Position numbers and translations under genes: made by a program. A stretch of 64,000 nt of DNA. It comes from Leifsonia sp. fls2-241-R2A-40a. GTDB lineage: Bacteria; Actinomycetota; Actinomycetes; Actinomycetales; Microbacteriaceae. Location of the stretch: assembly GCF_030209575.1 (NCBI RefSeq), contig NZ_JARVRS010000001.1, positions 3,685,334-3,749,333 of the forward strand, in the 5' to 3' direction. The notes beneath the pieces are model-generated. The model made no database searches, had not been told where the DNA came from, and saw nothing but the letters and a program-made list of their open reading frames with translations. Of the stretch, positions 45,134-54,446 are shown piece by piece; position 1 is the stretch's first letter; each line of letters begins with the position of its first letter.

Positions 45134-46387
45134 ATGGCACGCCACAACCTGAGCACCGTCATCGCGTTCGAGTTCCGCCGGACGATCACCAAGCGCCGCT
45201 TCTGGGCGATCACCCTGATCATCCCGATCCTCGTCTTCGGCCTCGGTGGCCTGATCATCGCCGGGAACGTCTCGACGGCGAACACGGCCGACCAGCAGAA
45301 GAACGCGCGCTTCGAGTTCCTGTACTCCGACGCGTCCGGGCTTATCGACCCGGCCATCGCCAAGGAGTACGGCGGCACCGAGATCACGTCCGAGGCCGAG
45401 GGCGTCGAGGAGGTGCAGATCGGAGGCACGCCCGCGTACTTCGCGTATCCGGCCGATCCCGCCAAGCAGTCGATCAAGGTCTTCGGGGAGGACGCGGGCG
45501 TCTTCCAGAACAGCAAGTACTCCGCCGTCGCCCAATCGCTGCTGTCCACCAGCGTCGAGCGGAAGATGGGTGATCCGACGAACGTCGCGGTCCTCCAGGG
45601 CGACGTGAAGACCTCGACGACGACGTTCAAGGACGGCAAGGTCGCACCGGGCTTCGAGGCCATCCTGCCCGCGCTGGTCTTCCTCGCCGCCTTCTTCATC
45701 GTCATCGTGTTCCTCGGCAACCAGATGCTGAACTCGACGCTCGAGGAGAAGGAGAACCGCGTCACGGAGATGATCCTGACCACGATCAACCCGACGAACC
45801 TGCTGCTCGGTAAGGTGATCTCGCTGTTCGCCATCGGGATCATCCAACTCGCCGTGTTCTCGCTGCCCATGCTGATCGGGTACCTGTTCTTCCGCAGCAA
45901 GCTGCAGATCCCGAGCCTCGATCTGAGCGGTCTCGTCTTCGACCCGCAGAAGATGATCGTCGGCACGCTGATCCTCATCGGCGGGTTCGCCCTGTTCACG
46001 GGAACCCTTGTCGCCGTCGGGGCGATCATGCCCACGGCGAAGGATGCGGCGCCGGTGTTCTCCATCGTCATCTTCGCGGTGGTCATCCCGCTGTACGCGT
46101 CGAGCTTCGCGATCAGCTCGCCGCAGTCGCCGATCGTGCAGATCCTCGCCTACTTCCCGTACACGGCACCGATCACCGCGCTGATCCTGAACGCGTTCGG
46201 GTCGTTGCCGCTGTGGCAGGCGATCATCATCATCGTCGAGCTGTTCGCCCTGTCCGTCGTGGTGCTCCGGATCGCCGTGCGCCTGTTCCGCTACGGCTCG
46301 ATCGAGTACACGAGCAAGGTGCGGGTGCGGGATGTGCTCGGCCGCCGACCCGAGCGCGTGACCTCCCAGCCGACGACCGGCGCCTGA
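45134..46387 (+). CDS. ABC-2 type exporter permease (NatB-like)
   Basis: This 417-residue membrane protein has the NatB layout: one N-terminal helix (FWAITLIIPILVFGLGGLII), a large extracellular domain (about residues 45-175), then five or six helices. The motif LGNQMLNSTLEEKENRVTEM lies after the second helix. It pairs with the ATPase; the substrate (Na+, drug or peptide) is unknown. Its stop shares one base with the next ATG (TGATG). Confidence 0.9.
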   Translation: MARHNLSTVIAFEFRRTITKRRFWAITLIIPILVFGLGGLIIAGNVSTANTADQQKNARFEFLYSDASGLIDPAIAKEYGGTEITSEAEGVEEVQIGGTPAYFAYPADPAKQSIKVFGEDAGVFQNSKYSAVAQSLLSTSVERKMGDPTNVAVLQGDVKTSTTTFKDGKVAPGFEAILPALVFLAAFFIVIVFLGNQMLNSTLEEKENRVTEMILTTINPTNLLLGKVISLFAIGIIQLAVFSLPMLIGYLFFRSKLQIPSLDLSGLVFDPQKMIVGTLILIGGFALFTGTLVAVGAIMPTAKDAAPVFSIVIFAVVIPLYASSFAISSPQSPIVQILAYFPYTAPITALILNAFGSLPLWQAIIIIVELFALSVVVLRIAVRLFRYGSIEYTSKVRVRDVLGRRPERVTSQPTTGA

Positions 46388-47367
46388 TGCGCGCTGTGGT
46401 CGTCCCGCAGCCCGGGGAGGCGGACGCGCTGACGCTCGCCGAGCGCCCCGATCCGGTGCCGTCGGAACGCGAGGTGCGCATCCGGGTCACGGCCGCGGGC
46501 CTCAACGGTGCGGACCTCAGTCAGCGCCGCGGCTTCTACCCCTCTCCCGCCGGCGCACCCGACTGGCCCGGTCTCGAAGTGTCCGGCACGGTGGATGCGG
46601 TGGGCGACGACGTCACGGAGTGGCACGTCGGCGACCGCGTCTGCGCGCTGCTGCCCGGCGGCGGGTACGCGGAGCTGGTGACCGTCGACGCCGGGCTCGT
46701 CCTCCCGGTGCCGGAGGGCGTCGATCTGGTGGAGGCGGCAGGCCTCCCCGAGGTCGCCGCGACCGTCTGGTCCAACGTCGTCGACCTCGGACGGCTCTCC
46801 GCGGGCGATGCTCTCCTCGTGCACGGCGGCTCCAGCGGGATCGGGACCATGGCCATCCAGCTCGGTCGCGCTCTCGGAGCGGACGTCATCGCGACCGCCG
46901 GGAGCGACGAGAAGGCCGCCTTCTGCCGGGAGGTCGGCGCGCAGGCAGCGGTCAACTACCGCACCCAGGACTTCGTCGAGGCTGCGCATGCGTTCACCGA
47001 CGGCCGCGGCGTGGATGTCGTGCTCGACATCGTGGGCGGCTCATACATCGCCCGTGACCTCGATGCGCTCGCTACCGGCGGGCGGATCGTCTCGATCGCC
47101 GTGCGCGACCGCGAGCCCGCCTCCGTCGACATGGGACTGCTGATGCGCAAGCGCGCGAGCATCCACGGGACCACCCTGCGGGCGCGTCCGCTCGCCGAGC
47201 GCACGGCGATCATCGCGGCGGTGCGGGAGCACGTGTGGCCGCTCGTCGCGGAGGGGCGCATCCGTCCGGTCATCGACTCGGTGTTTCCCCTGGAGGATGC
47301 GGCGGCGGCGCACCGGCGGATGGAGTCGTCGGCGCACCGCGGGAAGATCCTGCTGCAGGTCGGCTGA
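46387..47367 (+). CDS. Quinone oxidoreductase-like protein (zinc-free MDR)
   Basis: This 326-residue NADPH-dependent medium-chain reductase has an N-terminal GroES-like domain with GLNGADLSQRRGFYP and PGLEVSGTVDAVGDDV, and a nucleotide-binding domain with LLVHGGSSGIGTMAIQLGRA. The zinc-binding cysteines of alcohol dehydrogenases are absent, as in quinone reductases of the PIG3/QOR type. It is translationally coupled to the ABC permease. Confidence 0.88.
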   Translation: MRAVVVPQPGEADALTLAERPDPVPSEREVRIRVTAAGLNGADLSQRRGFYPSPAGAPDWPGLEVSGTVDAVGDDVTEWHVGDRVCALLPGGGYAELVTVDAGLVLPVPEGVDLVEAAGLPEVAATVWSNVVDLGRLSAGDALLVHGGSSGIGTMAIQLGRALGADVIATAGSDEKAAFCREVGAQAAVNYRTQDFVEAAHAFTDGRGVDVVLDIVGGSYIARDLDALATGGRIVSIAVRDREPASVDMGLLMRKRASIHGTTLRARPLAERTAIIAAVREHVWPLVAEGRIRPVIDSVFPLEDAAAAHRRMESSAHRGKILLQVG

Positions 47368-47425
47368 GCCGGACTGCGCCGTCGGGGTGCGACGGGCGTC
47401 GTCGGTCGGTGGGAGGATCGAGAGC

Positions 47426-48439
47426 ATGACCGACGCCCTCACCGACGACGCCCTCCACGCCCTCCCGAAAGCGGAGCTCCATCTGCACATCGAAGGCACG
47501 CTGGAGCCCGGACTCGCCTTCGAGCTGGCGGCCCGCAACGGTATCGAGCTGCCGTACGCGAGCGTGGACGACCTCGCCGCGCAGTACGACTTCGACGACC
47601 TGCAGTCCTTCCTCGACCTGTACTACGCGACCATGTCGGTGCTGCAGACCCGATCGGACTTCGCGGAGCTGACCGGGCGCTACCTCCGCCGGGCGCACAG
47701 TCAGGGCGTCCGGCACGCCGAGCTGTTCTTCGATCCGCAGGCCCACACGGCCCGCGGCGTGCCGTTCGACGACGTCGTGGACGGGATCGGCGACGCGCTC
47801 GACGAGGCGGAGCGCGAACTCGGGATGTCCGGCGGGCTCATCCTGTGCTTCCTCCGCGATCAGCCGGTCGAGTCCGCCGAGGAGGCCCTGACCGCGGGCC
47901 TCGCCCGCACCGACCGCATCATCGGCGTCGGCCTGGACTCGGCCGAGGTCGGTTCTCCGCCGTCGTTGTTCGAGGGCGTGTACGCGCGTGCCCGCGCGGC
48001 CGGCCTGCACGCGGTTGCGCATGCGGGCGAGGAGGGTCCGGCCGCGTACGTGCGCGAAGCCCTCGACCTGCTGCACGCCGAACGCATCGACCACGGCATC
48101 CGCTCGATCGAAGATCCGGAGCTCGTCGCCCGCCTGGCCGCGGAGCGCATCCCGCTCACGGTCTGCCCCCTCTCGAACGTGCGCCTCAAGGCGACGCCCG
48201 ACCTGCGCGACCATCCCCTCCTGCGGCTGGACGCGGCGGGGGTGCGCGTGACGGTGAACTCCGACGACCCCGCCTATTTCGGCGGCTACGCGGGCCAGAA
48301 CTTCACCGCGATCCGGGATGCGCTCGGGCTCACCGAGGAGCAGGCACGCCGTTTCGCCCGCACCTCGATCGAGGCGTCGTTCGCGTCGGATGACCGCAAG
48401 GCGGAACTCCTCGCCGAGCTGGAGGGATGGCACGCGTGA
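47426..48439 (+). CDS. Adenine deaminase of the adenosine-deaminase family
   Basis: This 337-residue zinc hydrolase has KAELHLHIEGTLEPGLAFEL (metal His-x-His), VAHAGEEGPAAYVREALDLL (catalytic His/Glu), RIDHGIR and VTVNSDDPAYFGGY (metal Asp pair). The EGTLEPGL opening and NSDDPAYFGGY end are the adenine-specific subgroup (fungal Aah1-like), which deaminates adenine to hypoxanthine, rather than true adenosine deaminases. GGGAGG precedes the ATG. It overlaps the next gene by four bases if that starts at GTG 48436. Confidence 0.85.
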   Translation: MTDALTDDALHALPKAELHLHIEGTLEPGLAFELAARNGIELPYASVDDLAAQYDFDDLQSFLDLYYATMSVLQTRSDFAELTGRYLRRAHSQGVRHAELFFDPQAHTARGVPFDDVVDGIGDALDEAERELGMSGGLILCFLRDQPVESAEEALTAGLARTDRIIGVGLDSAEVGSPPSLFEGVYARARAAGLHAVAHAGEEGPAAYVREALDLLHAERIDHGIRSIEDPELVARLAAERIPLTVCPLSNVRLKATPDLRDHPLLRLDAAGVRVTVNSDDPAYFGGYAGQNFTAIRDALGLTEEQARRFARTSIEASFASDDRKAELLAELEGWHA

Positions 48440-49260
48440 CCGCCCACGGGCTCCGGACCGCGGACGGCCGCGCCGTCCGATACTTCGACACCGGTGGGGA
48501 TCCGGGGGCGCCCGTACTGATCTGGCACCACGGCACGCCGCAGACGGGTGCGGTCATCGCGCCGGTGGCGGCGGCAGCGGCCGCGCGAGGGCTCCGCGTC
48601 CTCTCCGTGACCCGCCCGGGCTACCCGGGGTCCGACGCGCTGCCCGGCCGGTCGATCGCGGACGCGGCGGCGGACATCCTCGCGGTGGCCGACGCGCGCG
48701 GCATCGACCGGTTCGTCACCGTCGGCGCGTCGGGCGGCGGACCGCACGCCCTCGCCCTCGGGGCGCTCGCGCCCGAGCGCGTCTCCGCCATCGTCACGCT
48801 GGCGGGCCTGGCGCCGAACGACGGCAGCCCGGACTGGTTCTCGGGGATGGCGTCCCCCCATGCCCTGCGCGCGGCGATCGCGGGACGCGAGGCCCGACTC
48901 GCTTACGCAGAGACGGCCGAGTTCGACCCGGAGTCGTTCACCGCTCGCGACTTCGAGGTGCTCGACGGGGACTGGGGCGCGCTCGGCGCGGACGCCGGTG
49001 CCGGCGCCGCCGAAGGACCGACCGGCGAGGTCGACGACGACCTCGCCTACGTCTCGCCCTGGGGTTTCGATCTCCCCGCCGTGCGACCACCCGTGCTGCT
49101 CGTCCAGGGCGGCGCCGACCGCGTGGTGCCCGCCGGGCACGCGGCAGCACTGCTCGAGCGGCTACCGAACGCCGAGCTGTGGATCCGGCCGCGCGAGGGT
49201 CACGTCTCCGTGCTCACCGTTCTCGGCGTCACCCTCGACTGGGCACTCGCGCAGTCCTGA
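48436..49260 (+). CDS. Alpha/beta hydrolase
   Basis: This 274-residue protein has the oxyanion region WHHGTPQTG, nucleophile elbow VGASGGGPHALALG (Ser in G-A-S-G-G), VLLVQGGADRVVPAGHA (acid Asp) and PREGHVSV (catalytic His). GTG 48436 has GGAGGG at seven bases; an ATG at 48427 would sit too close to it. It may act on a small ester or acyl group; the substrate is unknown. Confidence 0.87.
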   Translation: MTAHGLRTADGRAVRYFDTGGDPGAPVLIWHHGTPQTGAVIAPVAAAAAARGLRVLSVTRPGYPGSDALPGRSIADAAADILAVADARGIDRFVTVGASGGGPHALALGALAPERVSAIVTLAGLAPNDGSPDWFSGMASPHALRAAIAGREARLAYAETAEFDPESFTARDFEVLDGDWGALGADAGAGAAEGPTGEVDDDLAYVSPWGFDLPAVRPPVLLVQGGADRVVPAGHAAALLERLPNAELWIRPREGHVSVLTVLGVTLDWALAQS

Positions 49261-49275
49261 GCCGCCGCGGGCGCT

Positions 49276-49851
49276 TCAGGACGGCGACGGGCCGAGCACC
49301 AGGTCGACCAGTCGCTCGGCGTATCCCGGTTCCGACGGCGTCCGTGCCAGCGTCCGGAACACCAGCGCGCCCAGCACCGCCTCGCTGACATCCTCGATCG
49401 GGAGGTCCGCCCGCAGATCACCGGCGTCCCGCGCCTGGCGGAGCCGCGAGGCGAACAGCCTCGGGTCGGCCAGCGATTCGCGCAGTCGTCGCCCCACGTC
49501 CTCGTTCTCGGTCGCTGCCGCGATCAGTGAGCGGAACAGCCCCTGCCCGCTCGGGCTGTCGATGACCGCCTCCACCGCCCGCAGCCATGCGGTCAGGTCG
49601 GAGCGCAGGTCGCCCGTGTCGGGGACGACGAAGCGGTCAGGGAGCAGCATCCCTTCGAGGAGGCAGTCGGCGATGAGGGCGCTCTTGCCGGACCACCAGC
49701 GGTACACGGTCTGCTTGCCGACCCCCGCGCGTGCGGCGATGCCCTCGACGCTCAGGTGGTCATAGCCCCGTTCCGCGAACAGCGCGGCGGTGGCGTCGAG
49801 GATCGCCAGTCGCGCCGCCTCGCTGCGCGGTGCACCTCGTCGTCCCGCCAT
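49276..49851 (-). CDS. TetR family repressor
   Basis: This 191-residue regulator has the helix-turn-helix RLAILDATAALFAERGYDHL, then GIAARAGVGKQTVYRWWSGK, the KQTVYRWW type seen in the AcrR/TetR_C-like subfamily. It is divergent from the MMPL gene at 49929, with an inverted repeat between them, and is expected to control that exporter. Confidence 0.9.
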   Translation of the reverse strand: MAGRRGAPRSEAARLAILDATAALFAERGYDHLSVEGIAARAGVGKQTVYRWWSGKSALIADCLLEGMLLPDRFVVPDTGDLRSDLTAWLRAVEAVIDSPSGQGLFRSLIAAATENEDVGRRLRESLADPRLFASRLRQARDAGDLRADLPIEDVSEAVLGALVFRTLARTPSEPGYAERLVDLVLGPSPS

Positions 49852-49865
49852 GACTCCCAGCGTAT

Positions 49866-49903
49866 CGTCAATTTACGAGACGGACCGTTGCGTATTATTG
49901 ACG
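49866..49903. promoter_or_regulatory. Inverted repeat operator between tetR and MMPL
   Basis: CGTCAATTTACG (49866-49877) is mirrored by CGTATTATTGACG (49891-49903) with one extra base. The A/T-rich patch stands out in this GC-rich region and includes a TATTAT -10-like box (49893-49898) for the MMPL gene. It is probably the TetR binding site. Confidence 0.6.
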
Positions 49904-49928
49904 AGCATCGCGACCCGAAGGGACGGCC

Positions 49929-52322
49929 ATGGCCGAACTGCTCTACCGACTCGGCACATTCTCCGCCCGCCGCGGCTGGCAGGTGATCGTCGCCTGGCTG
50001 CTGGTTCTCGGCATCGCGGTCGGAGGCTTCCTGATCGGCTTCAAGGGCCTCTCGACCAGCTTCGACGTGCCGAACACCGCCTCCGGGAAGGTCATCGACG
50101 AGCTCACCCACAAGCTGCCCGACTATGCCGGAGCCGCCGGGACGGTCGTCTTCCAGACGAAGGACGGCACCGAGCTCGACGCCGGGCAGCGGTCTGCGAT
50201 CAGCGCGCTGGTGAAGGACGCGGACGGCCTGCCGGACGTGTCGAAGGTCATCGACCCGTTCGCCACTGAGGCGCAGCGCGCCGACAGCCGCGCGCAGGTG
50301 ACCGACGGGCAGGCACAGCTCGCCGCCGGCACAGCGCAGCTCGACGCCGGCCAGGGCCGATTGGATGCGGCCAAGGCGCAGCTGCAGGCGGCCGGCCTTC
50401 CGACGACCCAGCTCGACGCCCAGCAGAAGACCATCGACGAGGGGCGCGCGACGCTCGCGAGCAAGCAGAAGCAGCTCGAGGAGGGCGCCGACCTGCTGAA
50501 ACTCTCCGACGACATCCGCGTGGTCTCGAAGGACGGCTCCACAGCGCTCGTCAACGTCGCGTTCACCAAGCCGCGGCTCGAGTTGAGCGAAGACTCCAAG
50601 CAGGCCGTCATCCACCACTTCGAGTCGCAGCCGATCGATGGCGTCCGGGTGTCCTTCTCGACCGACATCGCGCAGGGTGTTCCCCAGATCGTCGGCGTCG
50701 GCGAAGCCGTGGGTGTCGTGTTCGCCGCGATCGTCCTCCTCGTGGTCCTCGGTTCCGTCATCGCCGCGGCACTGCCCCTGGTGACGGCACTCTTCGGGGT
50801 CGCGGTCGCCGCGCTGGGCTCCCTCGCGTTCTCCGGCATCGTCGACATGGCATCCGTCACGCCGGTGCTCGCGATCATGCTGGGGCTGGCGGTCGGGATC
50901 GACTACTCGCTGTTCATCGTGAAGCGCCACCAGCGCCAGTTGCTCGAAGGCGCCGAGGTGCGCGAGTCCATCGGCCTCGCGAACGGGACCTCCGGCAACG
51001 CCGTGGTGTTCGCCGGGACGACCGTCGTCGTCGCGCTCCTCGCCCTCAACGTGACAGGCGTCCCGTTCCTCGGGCTCATGGGCACCGTGGGCGCGGTGGC
51101 GGTGGTGCTGGCGGTCTTGATCGCCGTGACGCTCACGCCGGCGATCCTCGGACTGTTCGGGACGCGCGTGCTCGGGCGCCGTGCACGCCGTCGCCTCGGG
51201 ACCGCGCACCACGCGGATCCGGCCGTCAAGCCCATGTCGACCTGGCGCGCCGCGCTCACGGTGGTCGTCACCGCCGTCGCCCTGCTGATCGTCGCCATCC
51301 CGGCGCTGTCGATGCGGGTCGGCCTGCCGGACGGCTCCTCCGAACCCGTCGGATCGACCACCTACGACGCCTTCACCGAGACCGCGGACGCGTTCGGCGC
51401 GGGCTCGACCGGTCCGCTCCTGGTCACCGCGACGATCCCCGACGGTGTGCCCGCGGACGACGTGACCTCGACCCAGCTCGACCTCGCGCGCACGCTTGCC
51501 GATCAGAAGGACGTGGTGGCGGTCGCCCCGATCGCCGTCTCGAAGGACCGTGAGCTGATGGCGTTCCAGGTGGTGCCGAAGGAGGGCCCGAACAGCGTCT
51601 CCACGGAGAAGCTGGTGAACGCGCTCCGCGATCTCGGCCCCGTGCAGGACGACATCCAGCTGGGGGTCTCCGGCCAGACCGCGATCAACCTCGACATCTC
51701 CGCGAACCTCGCCGCGGTGCTGCCCCTCTACCTGCTCGTCGTGGTCGGACTCTCGTTGCTGATCATGATCCTGGTGTTCCGCTCGCTGCTTGTGCCGCTC
51801 ATCGCGACCGGAGGCTTCATCCTGTCGCTGTTCGCCACCTACGGCGCGATCACTGCCCTGTTCCAGTGGGGCTGGGGCGCCGACGCGCTCGGCATCCACA
51901 CCGGCCCGATCCTGAGCTTCCTGCCGGTCATCCTGGTCGGCATCCTGTTCGGCCTGGCGATGGACTACCAGCTCTTCCTCGCCTCGGGGATGCGCGAAGC
52001 GTACGTGCACGGCGCCTCCGCCCGCATGGCGGTCGCACGCGGCTTCCGCGCCGGCCGCACGGTGGTCGTCGCCGCGGCCCTCATCATGATCTCGGTGTTC
52101 GGCGGCTTCGTCTTCAGCGACTCGACCATGATCCGCTCGATCGGCTTCGGTCTGGCGTTCGGCGTCCTGGTCGACGCGTTCCTGGTCCGGATGCTGCTGA
52201 TGCCCGCCCTGATGCACCTCCTCGGCCGGTCGGCGTGGTGGATCCCGCGCTGGCTCGACCGCATCCTCCCGAACGTGGATGTGGAGGGCGCGGCCCTGGA
52301 GCGGCGGCACCACTCAGCGTGA
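49929..52322 (+). CDS. MMPL (RND-type) exporter with coiled-coil stalk
   Basis: This 797-residue protein has two MMPL modules with LAIMLGLAVGIDYSLFIVKR and LVGILFGLAMDYQLFLASG. The first extracellular domain includes a helical repeat region (about residues 117-195: QVTDGQAQLAAGTAQLDAGQ and similar, then LASKQKQLEEGADLL) that recalls the stalk of YhgE proteins. It lacks the C-terminal ATPase-like domain of the other MMPL gene here. GAAGGGACGGCC precedes the ATG. Likely under the divergent TetR. Confidence 0.92.
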   Translation: MAELLYRLGTFSARRGWQVIVAWLLVLGIAVGGFLIGFKGLSTSFDVPNTASGKVIDELTHKLPDYAGAAGTVVFQTKDGTELDAGQRSAISALVKDADGLPDVSKVIDPFATEAQRADSRAQVTDGQAQLAAGTAQLDAGQGRLDAAKAQLQAAGLPTTQLDAQQKTIDEGRATLASKQKQLEEGADLLKLSDDIRVVSKDGSTALVNVAFTKPRLELSEDSKQAVIHHFESQPIDGVRVSFSTDIAQGVPQIVGVGEAVGVVFAAIVLLVVLGSVIAAALPLVTALFGVAVAALGSLAFSGIVDMASVTPVLAIMLGLAVGIDYSLFIVKRHQRQLLEGAEVRESIGLANGTSGNAVVFAGTTVVVALLALNVTGVPFLGLMGTVGAVAVVLAVLIAVTLTPAILGLFGTRVLGRRARRRLGTAHHADPAVKPMSTWRAALTVVVTAVALLIVAIPALSMRVGLPDGSSEPVGSTTYDAFTETADAFGAGSTGPLLVTATIPDGVPADDVTSTQLDLARTLADQKDVVAVAPIAVSKDRELMAFQVVPKEGPNSVSTEKLVNALRDLGPVQDDIQLGVSGQTAINLDISANLAAVLPLYLLVVVGLSLLIMILVFRSLLVPLIATGGFILSLFATYGAITALFQWGWGADALGIHTGPILSFLPVILVGILFGLAMDYQLFLASGMREAYVHGASARMAVARGFRAGRTVVVAAALIMISVFGGFVFSDSTMIRSIGFGLAFGVLVDAFLVRMLLMPALMHLLGRSAWWIPRWLDRILPNVDVEGAALERRHHSA

Positions 52323-53099
52323 GAGCACGCTGACGGCCGCGATCAGGTTGAGCGCGCCATGGGCGCCGACCGCTGCCCCCAGCCGTCCCGTCCGGGATGC
52401 GAGATAGCCGTTGGCCACGCCCAGAGCGAACGTCTGGAGTTCCAGCCCCATGATCGAGGCCGTCCCACTCACCTCGTAAAGGTGGGCGACTGCGAATACG
52501 GCCGCAGAGAGCAGGACGCTGGCGTGCAGCGGGAGACTCGACAGCTGACCGTCGCGCCGACGGTGCAGACCCTGCCGGATCATCCAGATGCGGATCCACC
52601 GCATCAGCAGACCGCGGAACAGCAGCTCCTCCACGGGCGCTGCGACGAGTGTCGGGATCACCAGCAGCGTGACGCCGTCCCAGAACCGGTCCCCCGTCAG
52701 GTGGACGTTGCTGGTGACCGGCCCGAAGGATCGGGCCAGCGGGCCGATCACGAGGCTGACGGCGAACAGCGCGACGACTGCTGCGGCCGCCAGCCCCGCA
52801 TCCACCGAGCGCGCGCGCCAGCCGAAGTCGGCGTCCAGCGACCCGAGCCCGCGACGGCGCGATGCGGCGAAAAGGACGAGCAGACTCCACCCGTACAGGA
52901 CCACCGACGTCGCGGCCGCGACCGGAACCCCGACCTGCCGCCCGAGGTGGAGCTGCACGTGGAAGAGCCGGACGACGACCACGAGCACGAGCAGCGGGGC
53001 GACAGCTGCAAGGAACCACCAGCCGTTCCAGCGGATGGCCTTCGCCGGGGCGTACGCGGCGGCGGCGTACGCCTCCGACGAATCACTGCTCACCGGCAC
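52314..53099 (-). CDS. CPBP family intramembrane glutamic protease
   Basis: This 261-residue protein has about seven membrane helices with the catalytic motif VAAPVEELLFRGLLMRW (EExxxR), a second histidine in FAVAHLYEVSG and HGALNLIAA near the end. These proteases (Rce1/Abi family) process prenylated proteins or bacteriocin-related peptides; the bacterial targets are mostly unknown. Start ATG 53099 or GTG 53093 is uncertain. Its 3' end overlaps the convergent MMPL gene by nine bases, and its 5' end overlaps the upstream gene. Confidence 0.87.
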   Translation of the reverse strand: MPVSSDSSEAYAAAAYAPAKAIRWNGWWFLAAVAPLLVLVVVVRLFHVQLHLGRQVGVPVAAATSVVLYGWSLLVLFAASRRRGLGSLDADFGWRARSVDAGLAAAAVVALFAVSLVIGPLARSFGPVTSNVHLTGDRFWDGVTLLVIPTLVAAPVEELLFRGLLMRWIRIWMIRQGLHRRRDGQLSSLPLHASVLLSAAVFAVAHLYEVSGTASIMGLELQTFALGVANGYLASRTGRLGAAVGAHGALNLIAAVSVLSR

Positions 53100-53388
53100 C
53101 CACCCCGTGCTCCGCTTCGAATCGGCGAAGGTGCGTCCGGGCCCGGATGAGCCTCCCGATCCCGGTCGCCAGGAAGGCGGCCCACAGGATCAGCTGGGCG
53201 ACGTGGAGGGCCACATCCCCGGTCTTGGAGACGAGGAAAAGGGCCACAGCGATCGCCAGCCCGACCACTCCGATGACGACGTAGAGCCAGCCGAAGATAC
53301 GTTCCCGCCGGATCGCGATGCGCTGCATCGTCAAGGAGGGCTGGCGGCCTTGCCGCAGCTCCCCCGCGTCGCCGCCGGGTTCGGTCAC
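53083..53388 (-). CDS. Small two-helix membrane protein
   Basis: This 101-residue protein (GTG 53386-53388) has the segments IFGWLYVVIGVVGLAIAVAL and VALHVAQLILWAAFLATGIG and a basic C terminus. No family recognised. Its stop lies inside the CPBP protease gene on the same strand, so the two are translationally coupled and may work together. Confidence 0.65.
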   Translation of the reverse strand: MTEPGGDAGELRQGRQPSLTMQRIAIRRERIFGWLYVVIGVVGLAIAVALFLVSKTGDVALHVAQLILWAAFLATGIGRLIRARTHLRRFEAEHGVGAGEQ

Positions 53389-53438
53389 GCTGCGAAAGTA
53401 CACCCGCAGCAACGGCCGCCCACGTGCGCGCAGGAGAC

Positions 53439-53457
53439 TAAGGGGAGGCTTACCTTA
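53439..53457 (+). promoter_or_regulatory. DtxR/IdeR-type metal box
   Basis: TAAGGGGAGGCTTACCTTA matches 14 of 19 positions of the DtxR/IdeR consensus TTAGGTTAGSCTAACCTAA, including the central GGCT and the ACC half. It is 60 bases before the ZIP transporter start. An iron- or manganese-loaded repressor of this family could shut the transporter off; the regulator gene is not in the window. Confidence 0.65.
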
Positions 53458-53516
53458 CGATGGATTCCGCGTCGGTCCTTCCGCCGCCTCCTCCCGTCCC
53501 ATTCCTTAGGAGACGC

Positions 53517-54380
53517 ATGTCCCCCCTGAGCGTCGCCCTGCTCGGCGCCGTCGCCGGCCTGACCATCTTCCTCGGGCTCCCGCTCGGCCGCCTGAAGTCG
53601 GGCACCGCCGCGCTGAAGACAGCGCTGAACGCGGTCGCCACCGGCATCCTGCTGTTCCTCCTCTGGGATGTGCTGTCGCAGGCCTGGGAGCCGGTCGACG
53701 CGGCGCTCACCACGCATGACCTGGGTACCGCTCTGGTCGACGGGGTGCTCATGGCCGCCTGCCTCGGCGCCGGGCTGCTCGGCCTGGTCTACGTCGACCG
53801 CTACATGCGGCGCCGTACGCTCGCGGCCGCCTCTCCCATCGAGGCGGCTCGACGGGGCAGCGCGAGTTACAGCCCGGCCGGCTCCACCGGCATCGCCCTC
53901 GCTGCGCCGGCCGCCGTGGAACCGGTCGTCGCCGCACGCCACCTCGCCCTGACGATCGCCATCGGCATCGGGCTGCACAACTTCGCCGAAGGACTGGCCA
54001 TCGGCACGGCGGCCGCTCAGGGGCAGCTCGCGTTCGCGGTCCTGCTCATCGTCGGCTTCGGCCTCCACAACGCGACCGAAGGATTCGGCATCGTCGCGCC
54101 GCTGGCCGGAACGCGGCCGTCCTGGGGATACCTCGCCCTGTTGGGCGTCATCGGAGGCGGCCCCACCTTCCTGGGCACCCTCATCGGCCAGGCCTTCAGC
54201 AACGATCTGGTCAGCATCGCCTTCCTGGGGCTCGCGGCCGGCTCCATCCTCTACGTCGTCATCGAGCTGCTCGCGGTCGCTCGCCGCAGCAACCGGAAGA
54301 CGCTCGTCGGATGGTGCATCTTCGCCGGGCTCGTCGCGGGCTTCCTCACCGACGCCATCGTCACGGCCGCGGGCGCCTGA
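53517..54380 (+). CDS. ZIP family metal transporter
   Basis: This 287-residue membrane protein starts at ATG 53517 after TTAGGAGACGC. It has eight helices; helices 4 and 5 carry the metal path IGIGLHNFAEGLAIGTAAAQ and VGFGLHNATEGFGIV (HNxxEG twice). It should import or move divalent metal (Zn, Mn or Fe). The DtxR-type box upstream argues for iron or manganese. Confidence 0.88.
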   Translation: MSPLSVALLGAVAGLTIFLGLPLGRLKSGTAALKTALNAVATGILLFLLWDVLSQAWEPVDAALTTHDLGTALVDGVLMAACLGAGLLGLVYVDRYMRRRTLAAASPIEAARRGSASYSPAGSTGIALAAPAAVEPVVAARHLALTIAIGIGLHNFAEGLAIGTAAAQGQLAFAVLLIVGFGLHNATEGFGIVAPLAGTRPSWGYLALLGVIGGGPTFLGTLIGQAFSNDLVSIAFLGLAAGSILYVVIELLAVARRSNRKTLVGWCIFAGLVAGFLTDAIVTAAGA

Positions 54381-54446
54381 CGGCACGCGAACGCGGGTGC
54401 GCCCCCGCGCCCGGACACTCCCGCGCGCTTTGGTAGCGTCGCACCC

